DNA of 64,000 nucleotides from Isoetes taiwanensis (GCA_021234155.1 JAJEKV010000008.1:16716006-16780005), one strand, 5' to 3'; counted from the first letter of the stretch, positions 9,815 through 22,329 are shown. The notes: generated by a model not told the origin, from the letters alone. Translations and numbers: made by a program.

Positions 9815-9879
9815 GTCTCACATGTCGCGCCTGGTCTAAAAACAAAACTCAGTTTTTTGAGCAGTATAACGTGTGAGAC
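9815..9879 (+). repeat. Hairpin module, copy 5 (diverged)
   Basis: It starts GTCTCACATGTCGCGCCTGG and ends ACGTGTGAGAC. The outer 8 bp pair perfectly although the interior has diverged, and TTTTTTGAGCAG is kept. It lies about 1.1 kb from the other four, downstream of the H3-like frame. Confidence 0.65.
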
Positions 9880-12800
9880 CTTACCCAAAGTTGTCCAAAT
9901 CTCCTCCAAATCGACCAAGTAAGGTGTCAATTCTGTCTAACTCGATGAGACTAGCATGATTAGACCCTTAGATCACCCAAATTGGACAAGTTTTGACCAA
10001 AATTGCTCAAACCCTTGAATTGTTTTTCCAAACTGTGGTTTGTTTGTAAATAGAAGCATACCCCATTAGTACCTCGCAAGTATTGCTCTCGGCTCAAAGC
10101 TGATGCCTTACTCCTACATATATAGCAACCCAAATCCAACTGTTGGTACATCACCCCTGCTCATGCCAAAGGCATAAACCTTGACCTAATTTTGTGTCCT
10201 TCTAATAGAGTTTGACTTATATAGCCGCCACATTGACACTCCCTATTGCCAGGATACCTAGAAAGGAACTAGAGTCTAGAGCTGCCCAAGTCACTCCATG
10301 TGTAGAGATTGGACTCCCCCAAACCAACTTTGCTAGGACCTTAGAGTATGCCTCAAACATCATGGAGGTTTTGCAAAACAACCATCATGTCATGCCATAC
10401 CACACGTCCTAATGTCCATAGACTTGTAGAATATAGATATGTCTCTAGTAATGCTGCTCAAGCCATCTTGTTTGCTTATAGAGCCCAAAATGTTGTAGGA
10501 GAGCCCTTCAAATAGATCCTTAGACTCTAGGATATCTGGCGTCAAGCAAGTCTGAGGGCGAGCCACGGAGAAGAGCTAGAGGCGCAACTTCTTGAAGACA
10601 TCGAGGACCCAGCCGATCTACAGGCAGATAAGGAGTGCGAGACTCGAATGGATAGGACACAAAGGGCCGGAGGAGGCGACCTAGGCACGCGAGGTACAAA
10701 TCACGCAAAGGCGACCAGAAGGAGCTATGGTAGGTGCAATGGAGATGACCACACTTCCAGGGACAGGAGAGACACCTCGGAATGAAGCAAAGCCCAAGCA
10801 ACAGAAGTCGCACCCAGAAATTCAACCTGCGGAGGAACGGCAATGCCTGCCTACCGACCACGATCTCGAGCCGAAGACATTCAAGAATGCCCGATTTGCA
10901 ACAGCGGTGATCCTACTCAAAGCGTCAATGGCACGCACATCGGCAACCTTGCAACGACACCCGCATGTAGGGACGTTGGCGGTCTTGCATTCCTCACGAC
11001 GGACATACACATTAGGGAGGAGCATCTTTTCAAAGGGATCACATCGACGAACACTCTTCGCAACCTGGAGTGACGAGCTCGAATCGGACATGAAGGTCAA
11101 CAATAGTAGCAGCATCTCAAGGAATCCCGAAGTCAACCAGAACGAAGAAGATGCAGCAAAACCAAAGAATCAAACGCGATAGGAGGAGAAACTTTAAAGG
11201 AGTATAAACATTTAAGTAGATCTTCCGTAGTTGTTTTGGAAAAGTGGATGAATTAAAATCCCAATGTAAATGCGTATATGTCTATTGTATATCTCGAGTG
11301 TTCACATATATAGTGGAGAAACATGAGTTAGAGTCATGTTTTACTGATTTAGCGCTTAGATCAAGAAGCTCCTTCACCGACTACCAAAGGAGGAAGCAAG
11401 GAAGCACAACTATAGCCAGGATCAAAATGGAAGAGCAAGTACGAGGAGAAACGACGAGCCCAAGCAAACCCGACTCAAACACTTTGGGAAGTGCCCTCAA
11501 ATAGAACACTTTGCTCGTCCACCCAATGTCGAATAAGAGACAACACTGGGTCATGTCAAGATCATGTGTGGCACGGGGACATCGTCGGGCTAACACTACA
11601 TCTTGTGGCAGTGGCAACACTTGATGAACTTATGACACGAAAGTGGCCTCAACAATAGAAGGAGGAAAGACCCGACATCAACGAGCCAACTAAGAAGGCA
11701 ACATCTCGGCGACCATAATTCCACCTTGTGGTAATATAGGGTGATCTTATTTATGACACGGTATAGATGGAGAGGCACTACGAAAGCAATCGCGACGAGG
11801 AGATATGCCTTCAACAACTAGGTGATGGCTTCGGATACTCCTACCAGTAATTAGAAGAAAAGAAGCCGTCATTACCTCAGGACATGTGGGACATCAAACG
11901 CCCAAGGTAGAAGCATTCGACACCTTAATGACAAGGATAGCAAACCGAAGCACCTTCAAAAAAGGAGAGTTCAAGATAATAGCCGGGCTATTCAGCGACA
12001 AGTATATCTAAGGCAAGTACTTCTTCAACTCAAGGGTCAAGCTTGCGCAGATATAAGGATCCATCACCCGACAACATAGCCAGTGAGGGGAGGAGAGCCA
12101 TGATGCTTTACTTACCAGAGAGACCAGGCATGCATAGAGGGACAAAGGTGAGGAACTAAAAGCTGGAGAAGTGCTAGCAACCGACTTCTTCCACGAACTC
12201 TCTAGAGGCAACAAGAGGATCAAAACTGACGAGCACAATCAAAGCCACCGGAAGGTACCTCAAGATAAGAAGACGGCATAGCACTGTGGAATGTGACAAC
12301 GTCCAAGCCATGTGATCGAGGGGATCAAACAAGGAAGTTTGGAAGCTTCGATGGAGAAGCAACTAGGCGGCGAGCCGATGACTTGCACGTGGACTTGCAT
12401 GCAACTTGGTGAACCCAAGGATGGGCGATCTAAAGAACAAGCTGCGAGAAGAGAACAACTTGAGGAGTATAGCCAAAGGCATGTGACATGACCTCAAGAG
12501 ACGCTTTCAAATATCTCCAAGTATCATGAAGGGGGGAACAATTACACCGAGAATAGGATCGGGAAGCAGACTGAAATGTCGAAGCATCAACGACCAGCAC
12601 GCCTTTAGTTAGAATGTGATGCAAAGCGCATTGTGCCATAGCCCGACAAACACCGGAGGGCCCAAGTATATCAACAAGTTACCCCGAGTACGCAGTTGTT
12701 TACAAATAGGAGGATATATATCGTCAACACCATTGCAGGAGGAACACTTGATGACATTGCCAAGGAGTAGGTGCAACGCGAAGGGAGGCACAAAGGGGAC

Positions 12801-13300
12801 CTAATAGCTCTAGTAGTAATTGTAATTATGTGAGCTATATGCTTTGCATATATAGTTCCCTTGTTATTCCTTCCTCCCATAGCGCATCAGATCAAAGGAA
12901 GAGATGTCGGGCAATTTGCGGGCGAAGCAATCAACATCCTCAACACTCTTGGGCAACAAGAGGACTCGACGTATGAGACGTCGATGGAGTCGAAGAAACA
13001 ATATCGGATACAAGGTTGTCCTTTAGCTGCCAAGACAAAGATTTCAAGATAAAAGATCTTTTTCAACGGAGCCACCTTCAGGCTTCTGAAAAGCGGCATA
13101 GAAGATTTCAAGTGATCAACTACACCATCAAGCAATGCGAGGCTTCTAACGAACAAAGTCAACCTCTACATCAAAGAGGAGCCACCGCCAAGGAAGGCTG
13201 AAGTATCGAAGCGACTTCGAAGAACGTTACCTTGCTACTTCAAGCAGGCAACGAGTGGATGAGCTTCTAGCAAGCTCAAGGATCTGAGGCCATGGGGCCT
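9880..13300 (+). other. Interior of the LTR element, no recognised gene
   Basis: Several medium open frames (10212-10412, 10727-11182, 10843-11073, 11244-11504, 12861-13052) read on the + strand, but no gag or pol domain can be recognised. A piece near 12700-12770 (FTNRRIYIVNTIAGG) resembles the line before the protease in some plant gypsy polyproteins. If real, it would mark this as a decayed gag. The evidence is too weak for a gene call. Confidence 0.4.
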
Positions 13301-15705
13301 AGTAGGTTAAATGTATGGACGGTAACATCTATATTGGGATTAGAAGGCATTTCGGATATTCTCATTTGAAAAGGATCGCCCCAATATTGAGCTAAGCGTC
13401 AAGGATTGGGAAGGAAATGCATAGGAGTAACTATAATTATACACGATTGTTAACAGACATCCAACATATTGAAACCACTTGGTGAGATTGATCTCCTCGC
13501 TAAGAAGGATTCATTGCTAGGATAATTGTTGACCATGTATAAATCTAGTACCTCCAAAGAATAATCCAACCGAAAGAAAAGAAGTAATCTAACAAGTCCG
13601 GCCAACTTGTTATGATGACATCAATTCGATTGGTAGGAATATTCCAAGAGTTTAAATAACTAAGAAAGGGGGAATCTCTATAATATAAAAGAATAGTACA
13701 TGCAAGGTACATCTAAAATAAGAATTATAGTAATCAAATAGTCTTTTGAGACAAAAGGAATTGTCATGATGACAAAACCTTGTGGTTTAGAATCGTTCTA
13801 ACTAAGTAGGTAACCCATAGCTATATTGAAATAAATGATAACATAATATGTAGATCCATCTTAGATGGTTATATATGTTAGCTAAGGCTAGTAAATTAAT
13901 GCGCTAACTAAGAAGCGTATAACCTCTTAAGGGGAGAGAATAGATATGACGTTGTGTACAACGTCATTGAAGGGGTGCAGGACCATTTTCTTTCCGAAGA
14001 AAGTGGGAGGGCTCGATCTTATGATTGAACGTACTTGCATCGAATTGACCGATCCGTCGAATAGAGTTCACTCCGGCAAGGGCCGAAGCGAATAGAGCGT
14101 AAGATAGATAGATACCGTAGTGCTCAGGAGGCCTTCAACGTGCGAGATCGACGTGGCAGCTAACTACACCAATGAAGTGGAGCAAAAGTATGGGAGCAAT
14201 GCAACGACTAAGTAATCTCCAAATTACTCGCCGGAGACTCAATGGGTGGATGCGTTCTAGCCTTAGGTAAGGTGTCTTGTATGTATTATAAGCTTTAATG
14301 TGTCTTATTGATAAGTTAAATATAGATCCTAATAATTGCATAGAATTTGTTGCAATGCGTATATGTATCATAGGAAATAAGTTAAATAACAACGATAATA
14401 TGAGGTAGCATGTTAATTAATCCTGCAAGGATGCAATTCCTTCAAGGATAGCTATATGACCTCGGGGTCCTTATAAATATAAATAGAAAATAGAATTCAG
14501 ATATACTTAAGTGCATCTTAGGGATATACTTCCAAGGGTAATGCAGGACCCAAGGAAGAGAATAAGAAGCACATCTAATCCTTGTGTATGGGAATTAAAA
14601 ACCTTATCTATGTAACAATAGGTCTAAATCGGGGTTATTATTTAAATAATCGCGATCTAAAAGTCGTTAAATATTGTAAAGTTTAGAGTAAATATAATTG
14701 TACTATCGGAAGTAATGTATCCGATACTATGATAATGTTAATTCATAAATATTAATTATGTTAATCACATGCATTAAAGGAGCCAGCAAAAATCGGTTCA
14801 GGCATGTCGATTTGTGTTTAAATTAGTTTCATGTGTAGTTAAGATTAATCTACGCATGCAACCTATGCCAGGTATGGGTTGCATGCGTATTTACCGATGA
14901 TGGGACCACTACGGTGATCTCTAGGGCGTGGTGTAATGTCAATGTAGGCATGACCGCCGGTTCGCTTGGATGAGTGGAAGGTAGATTAAAAAGTCTACTT
15001 AGTCCACGGAAGTAGGCGACCTCGAGAGATAAGAGGTCATTCGGGGAATGCATTGATAGGAAAAGCACCTCTAGCCCCATATATGCATTGATAGGAGGAA
15101 TCTGTCCTTCATGCCCCATATACGGGGAAGGACCTATCCTCCACGTTGGGCAACTAAAGGTGTAGGCATGAGCGGCATATAGGCATTATGGTATTTGTCT
15201 CCACGACCCACGATGGAAGAAGCATCCTCTTCCCTCGCCGCGAGATTAGCCATGCATTCATGTAGATAGGTGGGGTGGTCACCATATAACCAAAATTTTA
15301 TTAATAATTAAAATGGTACTAACGTGAGTGTCGACACACTGCGCCAATAGAGCCGCTCGGGAGGCAAGGAGGTCGAGCTATGAAGACTTGCAACACAAAT
15401 TTTGTTATAATGTGTTGCAAGGAATGAAGAGTACCTTAAATAATAATTGTATATGAAAGTGTTAAATTGTGATAAACTAAATGTTGTGATAACGGAGACT
15501 AATAAATACCTTGTTTTAATAGAAGTTACGAATTGACAAGTTATTTGATAATGTAATGGCGTAATAATGATTTAAAAATATTACCTTAAGGTAATCTTAA
15601 TAAATGTGTAAGTATTATAGTAGTATATCGTATGCATCGAGGTTGATTGCGAGGTTAGGAAGATTCCAAGGTGGGAGACCCACGATTTGCGGACGACATC
15701 ATTTC
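13301..15705 (+). other. AT-rich 3' interior of the LTR element with two perfect hairpins
   Basis: No gene recognised; stops are frequent in all frames. Two perfect inverted repeats stand out: 14851-14863 with 14877-14889 (13 bp) and 15387-15397 with 15411-15421 (11 bp). Both have 13-nt loops. Confidence 0.5.
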
Positions 15706-15717
15706 AAGGTGGGAGAA
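15706..15717 (+). other. Polypurine tract
   Basis: AAGGTGGGAGAA, purine except for one T, directly precedes the TGTGACATTC start of the 3' LTR. This is the expected position for plus-strand priming. Confidence 0.8.
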
Positions 15718-17198
15718 TGTGACATTCCAGTACGATGATACGGTCCCGGGGCATTATCGCATCTTGCCTCGTCACGTACACGCCACTCCGTGGCGTATGC
15801 GCCAGCGTGTAGCCAGGCGGGTAGCCCCTAGGGGCAACTTGCAATGGTGCGCACACTTAGCAATGTCGCGCACTTTTAGACCTTTAACCCATTAAAAGGT
15901 AGACCAAGGGTCATGGAAACCCTAAACCTAACGGATAGCCTACATAAGGCACCAACCCTAACTTTCCTTTTTAGCCCACGGACCTTCCGGAGCTCAGGCT
16001 GGCGTCGAGGAGTCAATTCCAACTCTCACGATGCCATGCGCCCCGGCTTGTCGGATCATCCTTCCGACCGCATCCCGGCAGATTAGAGACATGGGCGCCG
16101 GATCGAGGAGGAGTGAACCAAGGATCAGGTATTTGGTCGATTGAATAGCCTAAACCTTATTCCAGCCTTGAACCAGTAGGTTTAGCCTATTAAATCACCC
16201 TTAGTAGCCAAGCGAGATCACGAGATTGACTCTAACTAAAGAACCTAACTCTATGAATTAGATTAGTTCTTATTACTTATGTTGATATGATGGACGGATG
16301 TATTACGTGGACTCATTGTATTGGGAAGGGGGTAGAGACTTAAAGCTTAGTAGATGATGCTCCTAGCTAGCCCCTCTTAGTGCATTACTAGAATTCGGCT
16401 GTGTACAAGAAACCACACAGGTTGTGGGTGGCAGGGCCGGCCCGGCTCGAAGGAGGTTAGGTGTTCGACTCATGACATCCCTCACGGTGTGTAAGACCCT
16501 CACTGGAGAACAATGCAGACTAGGTATAATGGTTTGCCACCGAGTGCGGGCAAGGCATGGGCTCGACACCCGTGGAGTGGAGTTCACTTTCCAGTGGGTT
16601 AAGTCGAATAAGGGCAGTGGCCCTCTAGTCGCCTTGAGTCAGCATGGAGACCTCTGGTGGGAGTGATCCCTACCGCCCCATCGGAACGGGGAGATGCAAC
16701 CGGGGAATAGCCCCCCCTTGGCTATGCATCCGTGAGACTACTGTCAGTCCCAACACTCTTCAACCTACTGCGCAAAGTGTGCGGGGAGGGGCAGATGGAG
16801 TGGACAACCCAATGCCATGTTCTTATGCCAGCCCAATCCATTGTCATGATTACATGCAATGGACTCGAGACCCAAGCTTGTCGGTCATCCCCGGAGTCTG
16901 AGCCTTGGGTAGGAGCTCCCTACGTATTGTACTGATATTTGTCTGTGCAGATGATGATGTGCCACCCTTCGAGGTGGATATATGATGTTATGTTACTGAC
17001 GTGTATGTTTACGCTTCCACAGCTAGGTAGACCCTGAGGGAGACGGGGTAAAATGACCCCTTCATTCTTCCCTTTGTGTGGACTCAGGGCGGTCCACGAT
17101 GATATGTGGAGGGCCCTGTATCAGTATGGAGCTGGTATGGGGGATGAACTCCTGTTTGTATACGGTGCGGGCATCGTATACGAGTAGGGGACGTCACA
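15718..17198 (+). repeat. 3' LTR of the non-autonomous element
   Basis: It starts TGTGACATTCC, ends GGGGACGTCACA and matches 6388-7862 with scattered substitutions and small indels. It is followed by the target duplication AAGGT at 17199-17203. Confidence 0.9.
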
Positions 17199-18735
17199 AA
17201 GGTGAAGTTGAGAATATTTTTGATATCTTGATATTAGAAAACTGTGATCTGCCAAGAAACTATAATGAAGCAATAAGTGGACAAAATTCTAAACAATGGC
17301 TTAAAGCTATGGAGGAAGAAATGCATGCTTTTAAAAAGAACAGGAACATATGATTTGGTTGGCAGACCAAAGAACAAAAACATTGTAGGGAACAAGTGGA
17401 TTTTCAGGATTAAAATAGGGGCCGATGGAAAATCAAAGAAATATAGGGCAAGATTGGTGGCACGGGATTTTGATGAAACTTTCTCTCCCTTAGTCAAAAT
17501 AAACAGTTTGAGAATATTGCTGGCTATAGCCAACTCGTGTGACCTAGACATTCACCATATGGATGTCAGTACAACCTTTTTGAATGCAAAATTAGAAGAG
17601 GAAGTGTATTTAAGACAAGCTCCTGGTTTTGAGGAAGGAGAAGGGAAAGTGTGGAGATTAAATCGAGCAGTATATGGGTTGAAGCAGTCCCCAAGGGAAT
17701 GGTACAAATGTATGAACAATTATTTGAAACAACAAGGCTTTGAAAAAATGAATCATGATGGAAACTTATACATGTTCAGAAATGGAGATGAATGGTGCAT
17801 TATTGCATTGTATGTTGATGACAACATTATGGTGGCAAAGGGAACAAAAATATTGAATCAATGCAAAGAGATTTTAAATCAAAGGTTTCAGATGACTGAT
17901 CTTGGTGAACTAAGGAGGTTTCTGGGCATAGAAGTATTCAGGGACAGAAATAGTAAATTTTTAGCATTAAGTCAGCAAACACATATTCAAAATATATTGG
18001 AGAGATTTGCAATGAAGAGTTGCAATGCAGCCAATACTCCTATAGTGCCAGGTCATAAAATATCTATGTCATTAAGTCCACAAACACTGGAAGAGCAAAA
18101 ACAAATGGAGGAAGTGCCATACAGATCACTTATTGGATGTTTATCATATGTTGCCAACTGCACAAGACCTGATATTGCTTTTGCAGTAAATATCCTCAGC
18201 AGAAACAATCACAATCCTGGACGAGCTCATTGGGTTGCAGCAAAGAGAATTTTAAGATATTTAAAAGGTACAATGTACTTTGGCATCATGTATAATTCTA
18301 GTGATTTAAATTTGAAAGCTTATTGTGATGCTGATTGGGGAGGGAATCTTGATCAAAGGAGATCCACATCTGGTTATGTAACCATTTTGGGAGGTGCTCC
18401 AGTGGCATGGAAGTGTAAAAAACAAGGGAGTATAGCACTCTCAGGTGCAGAAGCATAACATAATTCTGCTTCATTGGCAGCAAAGGAAATATTATGGGAG
18501 AGAAGACTCATTAATGAACTTAGATTCACCCAGCCAAATCCAACTGTTATGTACTGTGACAGCACTAGTTGCATAGCTATGTCAAAAAATCCTGTCTTGC
18601 ATGAGAGATCAAAACATATAGAAATGGAAGTTCATTTATTAGAGATGTGGTTGAAAAAAATCTTCTACATCTGACTTATATCAGTACAAAGGAACAGTTG
18701 GCAGACTAGTTAACCAAAGCATTGTCATCAAGTAG
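17199..18735 (+). pseudogene. Copia reverse transcriptase and RNase H
   Basis: This is the longest retroelement frame in the window. After a frame change at about 17345 it reads NKWIFRIKIGADGKSKKYRA, then DIHHMDVSTTFLNAKLEEEV, VYGLKQSPREWY and LYVDDNIMVA (the YVDD active site, about 17810-17825). Next come GCLSYVANCTRPDIAFAVNI and, in RNase H, YCDADWGGNLDQRRSTSGY. An in-frame stop at 18456-18458 cuts RNase H just after LSGAEA; the sequence continues with SASLAAKEILWERR and MYCDSTSCIAMSKNPVLHER. The usual GF.Q..G.DY segment before ETFSP is shortened to DFDETFSP. These lesions make it inactive. It is the downstream half of the copia element whose integrase end is at 5776-6387. Confidence 0.9.
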
Positions 18736-18805
18736 ATTTGAAGAGTTAAGAAGTATGCTTAATTGCTGTAATTAGGAAATATTACATGAAGGGGAGAATA
18801 AAAGA

Positions 18806-19290
18806 TGTTGATCATGTAATATTTGAGTAATAGAGCATGCAAAGAGGGAATTATCATGATTGTTTAGGGAGAATATTGATATAGGTTGAAGGGGAGACAA
18901 ATGCATTGTCATGAGCTGAAAGGAAGATTGAAACTAGACATTTGACATTGAGATCAAATGTGAAGACAGCTTGAACAATCATTGAAGGGCTAATGACCTA
19001 GGTAAATCGTAACCTAGGTCGTTAAATTATGTTTAAAGGTTAAAGTCAAATATTAGAAGGCTTTAACTATAAAAGGAATGGAGAAGGACGGTCGAATGGC
19101 TTGATGCCAAAGTTGACCGAGAACTCGGCCAAGAGATCGTTCAAGCCGATCGGTCGGACGGATCATTATAAAAATAAGATGAATTGTGTATTATTGGGTG
19201 ATCTGAGCATACAATGGTTCGATTGAAACATTTGAAGATCAAGCTTGGGCTGTCGGCAAAGAAGTCAAAGGAGCTACAGTAACATGATCA
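18806..19290 (+). repeat. Probable 3' LTR of the split copia element
   Basis: A purine run (GAAGGGGAGAATAAAAGA, 18788-18805) leads into TGTTGATCATGTAAT. About 480 bp later AACATGATCA appears, the inverted counterpart of TTGATCATGT. TG...CA ends with matching short inverted repeats suggest an LTR. The left LTR is missing, so boundaries are approximate. Confidence 0.5.
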
Positions 19291-20029
19291 ATCCCAAATG
19301 AACAGTACAATTATTCAATGGTTTATTCAATTGTTGTTTGAACAATATAAGTGTTAGAATATTTGAATACATGTCTTGAAGAGATGAAATTGCTTACATC
19401 TATTGTTATAGAAGAGGTGCTAGTAGAAGAATTGTCTAGGCAAAAGTCTTCATACTTCCCTCCCTTCCCGCCCTGCTTGTGGGGGCGCGCGTCTCTTTTT
19501 CACATATGTTTTTGTTCATGCACTCTTTGTTGTTATCCACCTTGGGTGTTGCTATAATAATGGTTTTCTTTTTCATTGGCATCATGCCGCATTATTCTCC
19601 ACCTGCGGGTGATGTTGTTTATTTCCACCTTGAGGGTGACGCACATTTCTTTTCACATGGTTGTTCTTTCACCCATTGGGTGACGCTCTTCTCCACCCTA
19701 TGGGTGATTCTATCTCCTCTTTTTGCTATGTTATTTTTAATATGTCTTCATCGCTCACATCATTGGGGTGCTTGTTGTACAGCTTGCCACGTCACTGCCA
19801 TGCATGTTTTGATTCTCTCTAACCATTCACGGGTGTTTCTTAGGGTTCTCTGTTTTGCTTGCAGGTTTTACACCGTCTTGCAGGGTCCCTGCTATTTTTG
19901 TGTTCGCCATCGACCCATCTCCTTCGATTCCCAGAATCTCATATGTATTAAAATGAGTTCATTTCACTTTGCATGGCTGTCATACATTTATCAGCATCTA
20001 CTATATGTATAGCTTACTCATAGGACTTA
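19291..20029. other. Spacer with repeated CCACC...GGGTGA blocks
   Basis: No recognised gene. Five short blocks that pair CCACC or CACCC with GGGTG occur at about 19537, 19599, 19625, 19669 and 19692. The 177-codon open frame at 19479-20012 covers these repeats and has no recognisable domain, so I do not call it a gene. Confidence 0.45.
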
Positions 20030-22329
20030 GGTATATGATGTTCCAAAATCAGCAAAGATTCTACTAGTTCTTCATCCGTACCTTTATCTTTATCTTCAAC
20101 TTCTACATGTTGAAGCCTTCTGCTTGTACATTAGCCAGTTCTCCCAGACTGCGATGCCAAAGGGTATTGTTTCTCTCAAATTTTGTGCTTCTATCTTACG
20201 TTTTCTTGTGCCTAATTCAACTGTTTCCCCTATTCTATTATGCTCATTTGTTGTTTGATAGTATTCAGCAGGCTGACAAGACTTATTTTCCCCATTTTCA
20301 AATTGATTATCATGATTATTGTTGCCACTATCATAATAGGTATTGTTCTTGCCATTATCACTGTCATTGCCCATTACAATACTACTGTTTTGAACTTGCT
20401 CTTGAGCTTTACAAACCTTTCTTCGGCTTATATAAAACATGTTCAGCGAAGGTGACATCCCTGCTCACTATTATTCTCCTTATTTTAGGGTTACAAAGTC
20501 TATAACCTTTAAAATGCATATCGTAACCAACCAAATACGTGATGCACGATCTATCACCCAATTTTGTTCTTCTTTCCTCTGGAAAGGTGAGAAAAAGCCA
20601 AGCACCCGTGAACCTTTGAATTATCATATGACGATCTACTTCCAGACCACAACATGTTTGGTATGTTACCCTTTATAAGGCATTAGAAGATAACATATTC
20701 TGTACATGCACTGGAGTTAGAACCGCTTCTTCCTATAAGAAGTTAGGCAATCTGCTGGACTTTAACATCAATCTAACTGCATTCATAATGGTTCTTTTTT
20801 CTTCGTTCAGGTACGCCATCTGTTGAGGAGAAAAACTGCATGTCAATTGTTTTTTAATTTCATGCTCTTTGCAGAACTTTATAAATCTTCCAGATAAGTG
20901 CCCTCCACCTCTATCCGATCTCATATACTTGATTCTTCTTCGATTTTGACCTTTGCTAGAAATTGTGTAAAAGCATCATAACACTTGACTTTTATACTTT
21001 AAATAGTATGTCCATGTTTCACCTGTAAAGGTAATAAAATAACTTTTCCCCGTTCTGCTCAAAATATTCAGAGCAACACACAAGTCGGTATGCACAAGAT
21101 CAAGAACCACTTTGGCTCTCTTTCTTGATTTTTTAAAAGGAATAAGAAATCACTTTACATTCAAGTTTCTAAAAAATGACCTTGTATCCAAGGTCAACTA
21201 GCTGTAAAATAGAAATCAAATTCCTAACTAATGTAGGAACATATAGTATATTCTTCAGGTCAACAACACTGCCCTTTAAGTAAAAAAACTCTAAAATTCC
21301 AGCATCTTGGATCTCTGAAGCTCTTCATTCCCAACTTGGACATGTCCAGATCTCCATCCCATACACTCCTTTAAAATACTTCAAGACCGAGCTATGGATC
21401 TCTCAGCTCCACTATCTAGAATAACAAAGTCATTGTTCTATACTTTTACTGTTACTAGTTAAGGATAAAGTATGATGTGCATTTACCTCTGTGCCTTCAT
21501 TAACTACCTCTATTTCCTTCGTGCCTGCATGCTTTTGTGTTAGATTAATGCCAGACCCTCACCCTGCGCCTCTACATCTTTCTCTCCATGCTCCTCTGCC
21601 TCTAATTGTACCAACAACTCATGCATTTGATATTCCCTTGCCTGATTTCTTAGGGCTGGAGCAGTTGGGCACAATGTGTCCTCTGCCACCACAATTGTGG
21701 CAGACAAGGTCTGTGCCTCCAAGCTTTCGACAATTCACCTTTAAGTGACTATACACATCACAATGAAAACTAAAACCAATTCTAGATTTATCATAACTTT
21801 TCTTTTCTCTCTCTTGCAGTATTCTCACCTCTCTTCATTTTACTGGCATACAACACTTCAATTGATTCATCTCCTTCCTCCTAAATCAGCTTTCGCTGTT
21901 CAAGTTCAGTTCTCATAATTCTTTCAACTTTTTCTCTATTTTTTGCCATGTTCCTCACAAAAGCTTCCAATTGACCAAAGTTAGATAAGGATCTAGCAAT
22001 TTGTAGTACTTGATGTTCTTTTGACACGCTTGTATCAGCAGCCTCTAAATCTGCAACAAGAGTGTCAAACTTTGCAAAAAACTTAGATATATCCTCCTTC
22101 TCATGAGATTTCAATAAACTCATTTTCTAGAACATCAATTTGTATAATGATTTTTTGTCATAGGTTTCTAACAGACACTTCAACATTTGTTTAGCACTTA
22201 GTTTTCTTACTTTCAATAGGATTCCAGGTCCTAGCTTGTTGCATATGATAATCCTAGGTTGCCTTTCTTTTGTATCAATCGATGCAACTCCCCTTGCAAG
22301 AGAAGCTCTCTCTACAATAGAACCATCTG
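20030..22329 (-). mobile_element. Decayed Ty1/copia copy: gag, protease, integrase
   Basis: Read on the - strand from 22329, gag comes first with KFFAKFDTLVADLEAADTSV and MAKNREKVERIMRTELEQRK (22080-21890). Then comes a zinc knuckle CHNCGGRGHIVPNC (about 21705-21660; a first knuckle has lost a cysteine). The protease motif ILDSGAERSIA is at about 21425-21390. Next come VVLDLVHTDLC (about 21130), RSDRGGGHLSGRF (about 20920) and ITYLVGYDMHFKGYRLCNP (about 20545-20490) with SRDVTFAE. An internal deletion joins the pre-integrase zinc region to the integrase core near 21150. The copy stops at about 20030 before RT, and its gag start is cut by an LTR at 22330. It belongs to the same lineage as the copia element at 62146 onwards (same gag line, LDSG-ERS protease) but has diverged. 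Confidence 0.8.

Larger units (their letters stand above)
6388..17198 (+). mobile_element. Non-autonomous (LARD-like) LTR retrotransposon, 10,811 bp
   Basis: It has two direct LTRs of 1475 bp (6388-7862) and 1481 bp (15718-17198), starting TGYGACATTC and ending ACGTCAYA. A tRNA-iMet type primer binding site follows the first, a purine tract precedes the second, and AAGGT flanks both ends. The 7.9 kb interior has no recognisable protease, RT, RNase H or integrase, so it must have been moved by enzymes of another element, probably of gypsy type judging from the TGTGAC...GTCACA LTR ends. The LTRs differ at many positions (by eye in the range of 5-10%) plus small indels, so the insertion is not young. 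Confidence 0.9.
5776..19290 (+). mobile_element. Ty1/copia element, 5'-truncated and split by a 10.8 kb LTR element
   Basis: The integrase C-terminal part lies at 5776-6387 and RT plus RNase H at 17199-18735. Between them sits an LTR element flanked by AAGGT on both sides. The copia reading frame runs PHEG up to the left target duplication and GEVENIFD from the right one, so excising the insert restores the frame. After RNase H come a polypurine stretch (18788-18805) and a probable 3' LTR. The 5' LTR, gag, protease and most of the integrase are missing, because the left end is fused to a DIRS-like fragment near 5775. Confidence 0.85.

Noticed and set aside
10843-11073. Zinc-finger protein from CPIC...H...C residues
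   Set aside because: Spacing fits no known zinc-binding module, and the frame has stops nearby.
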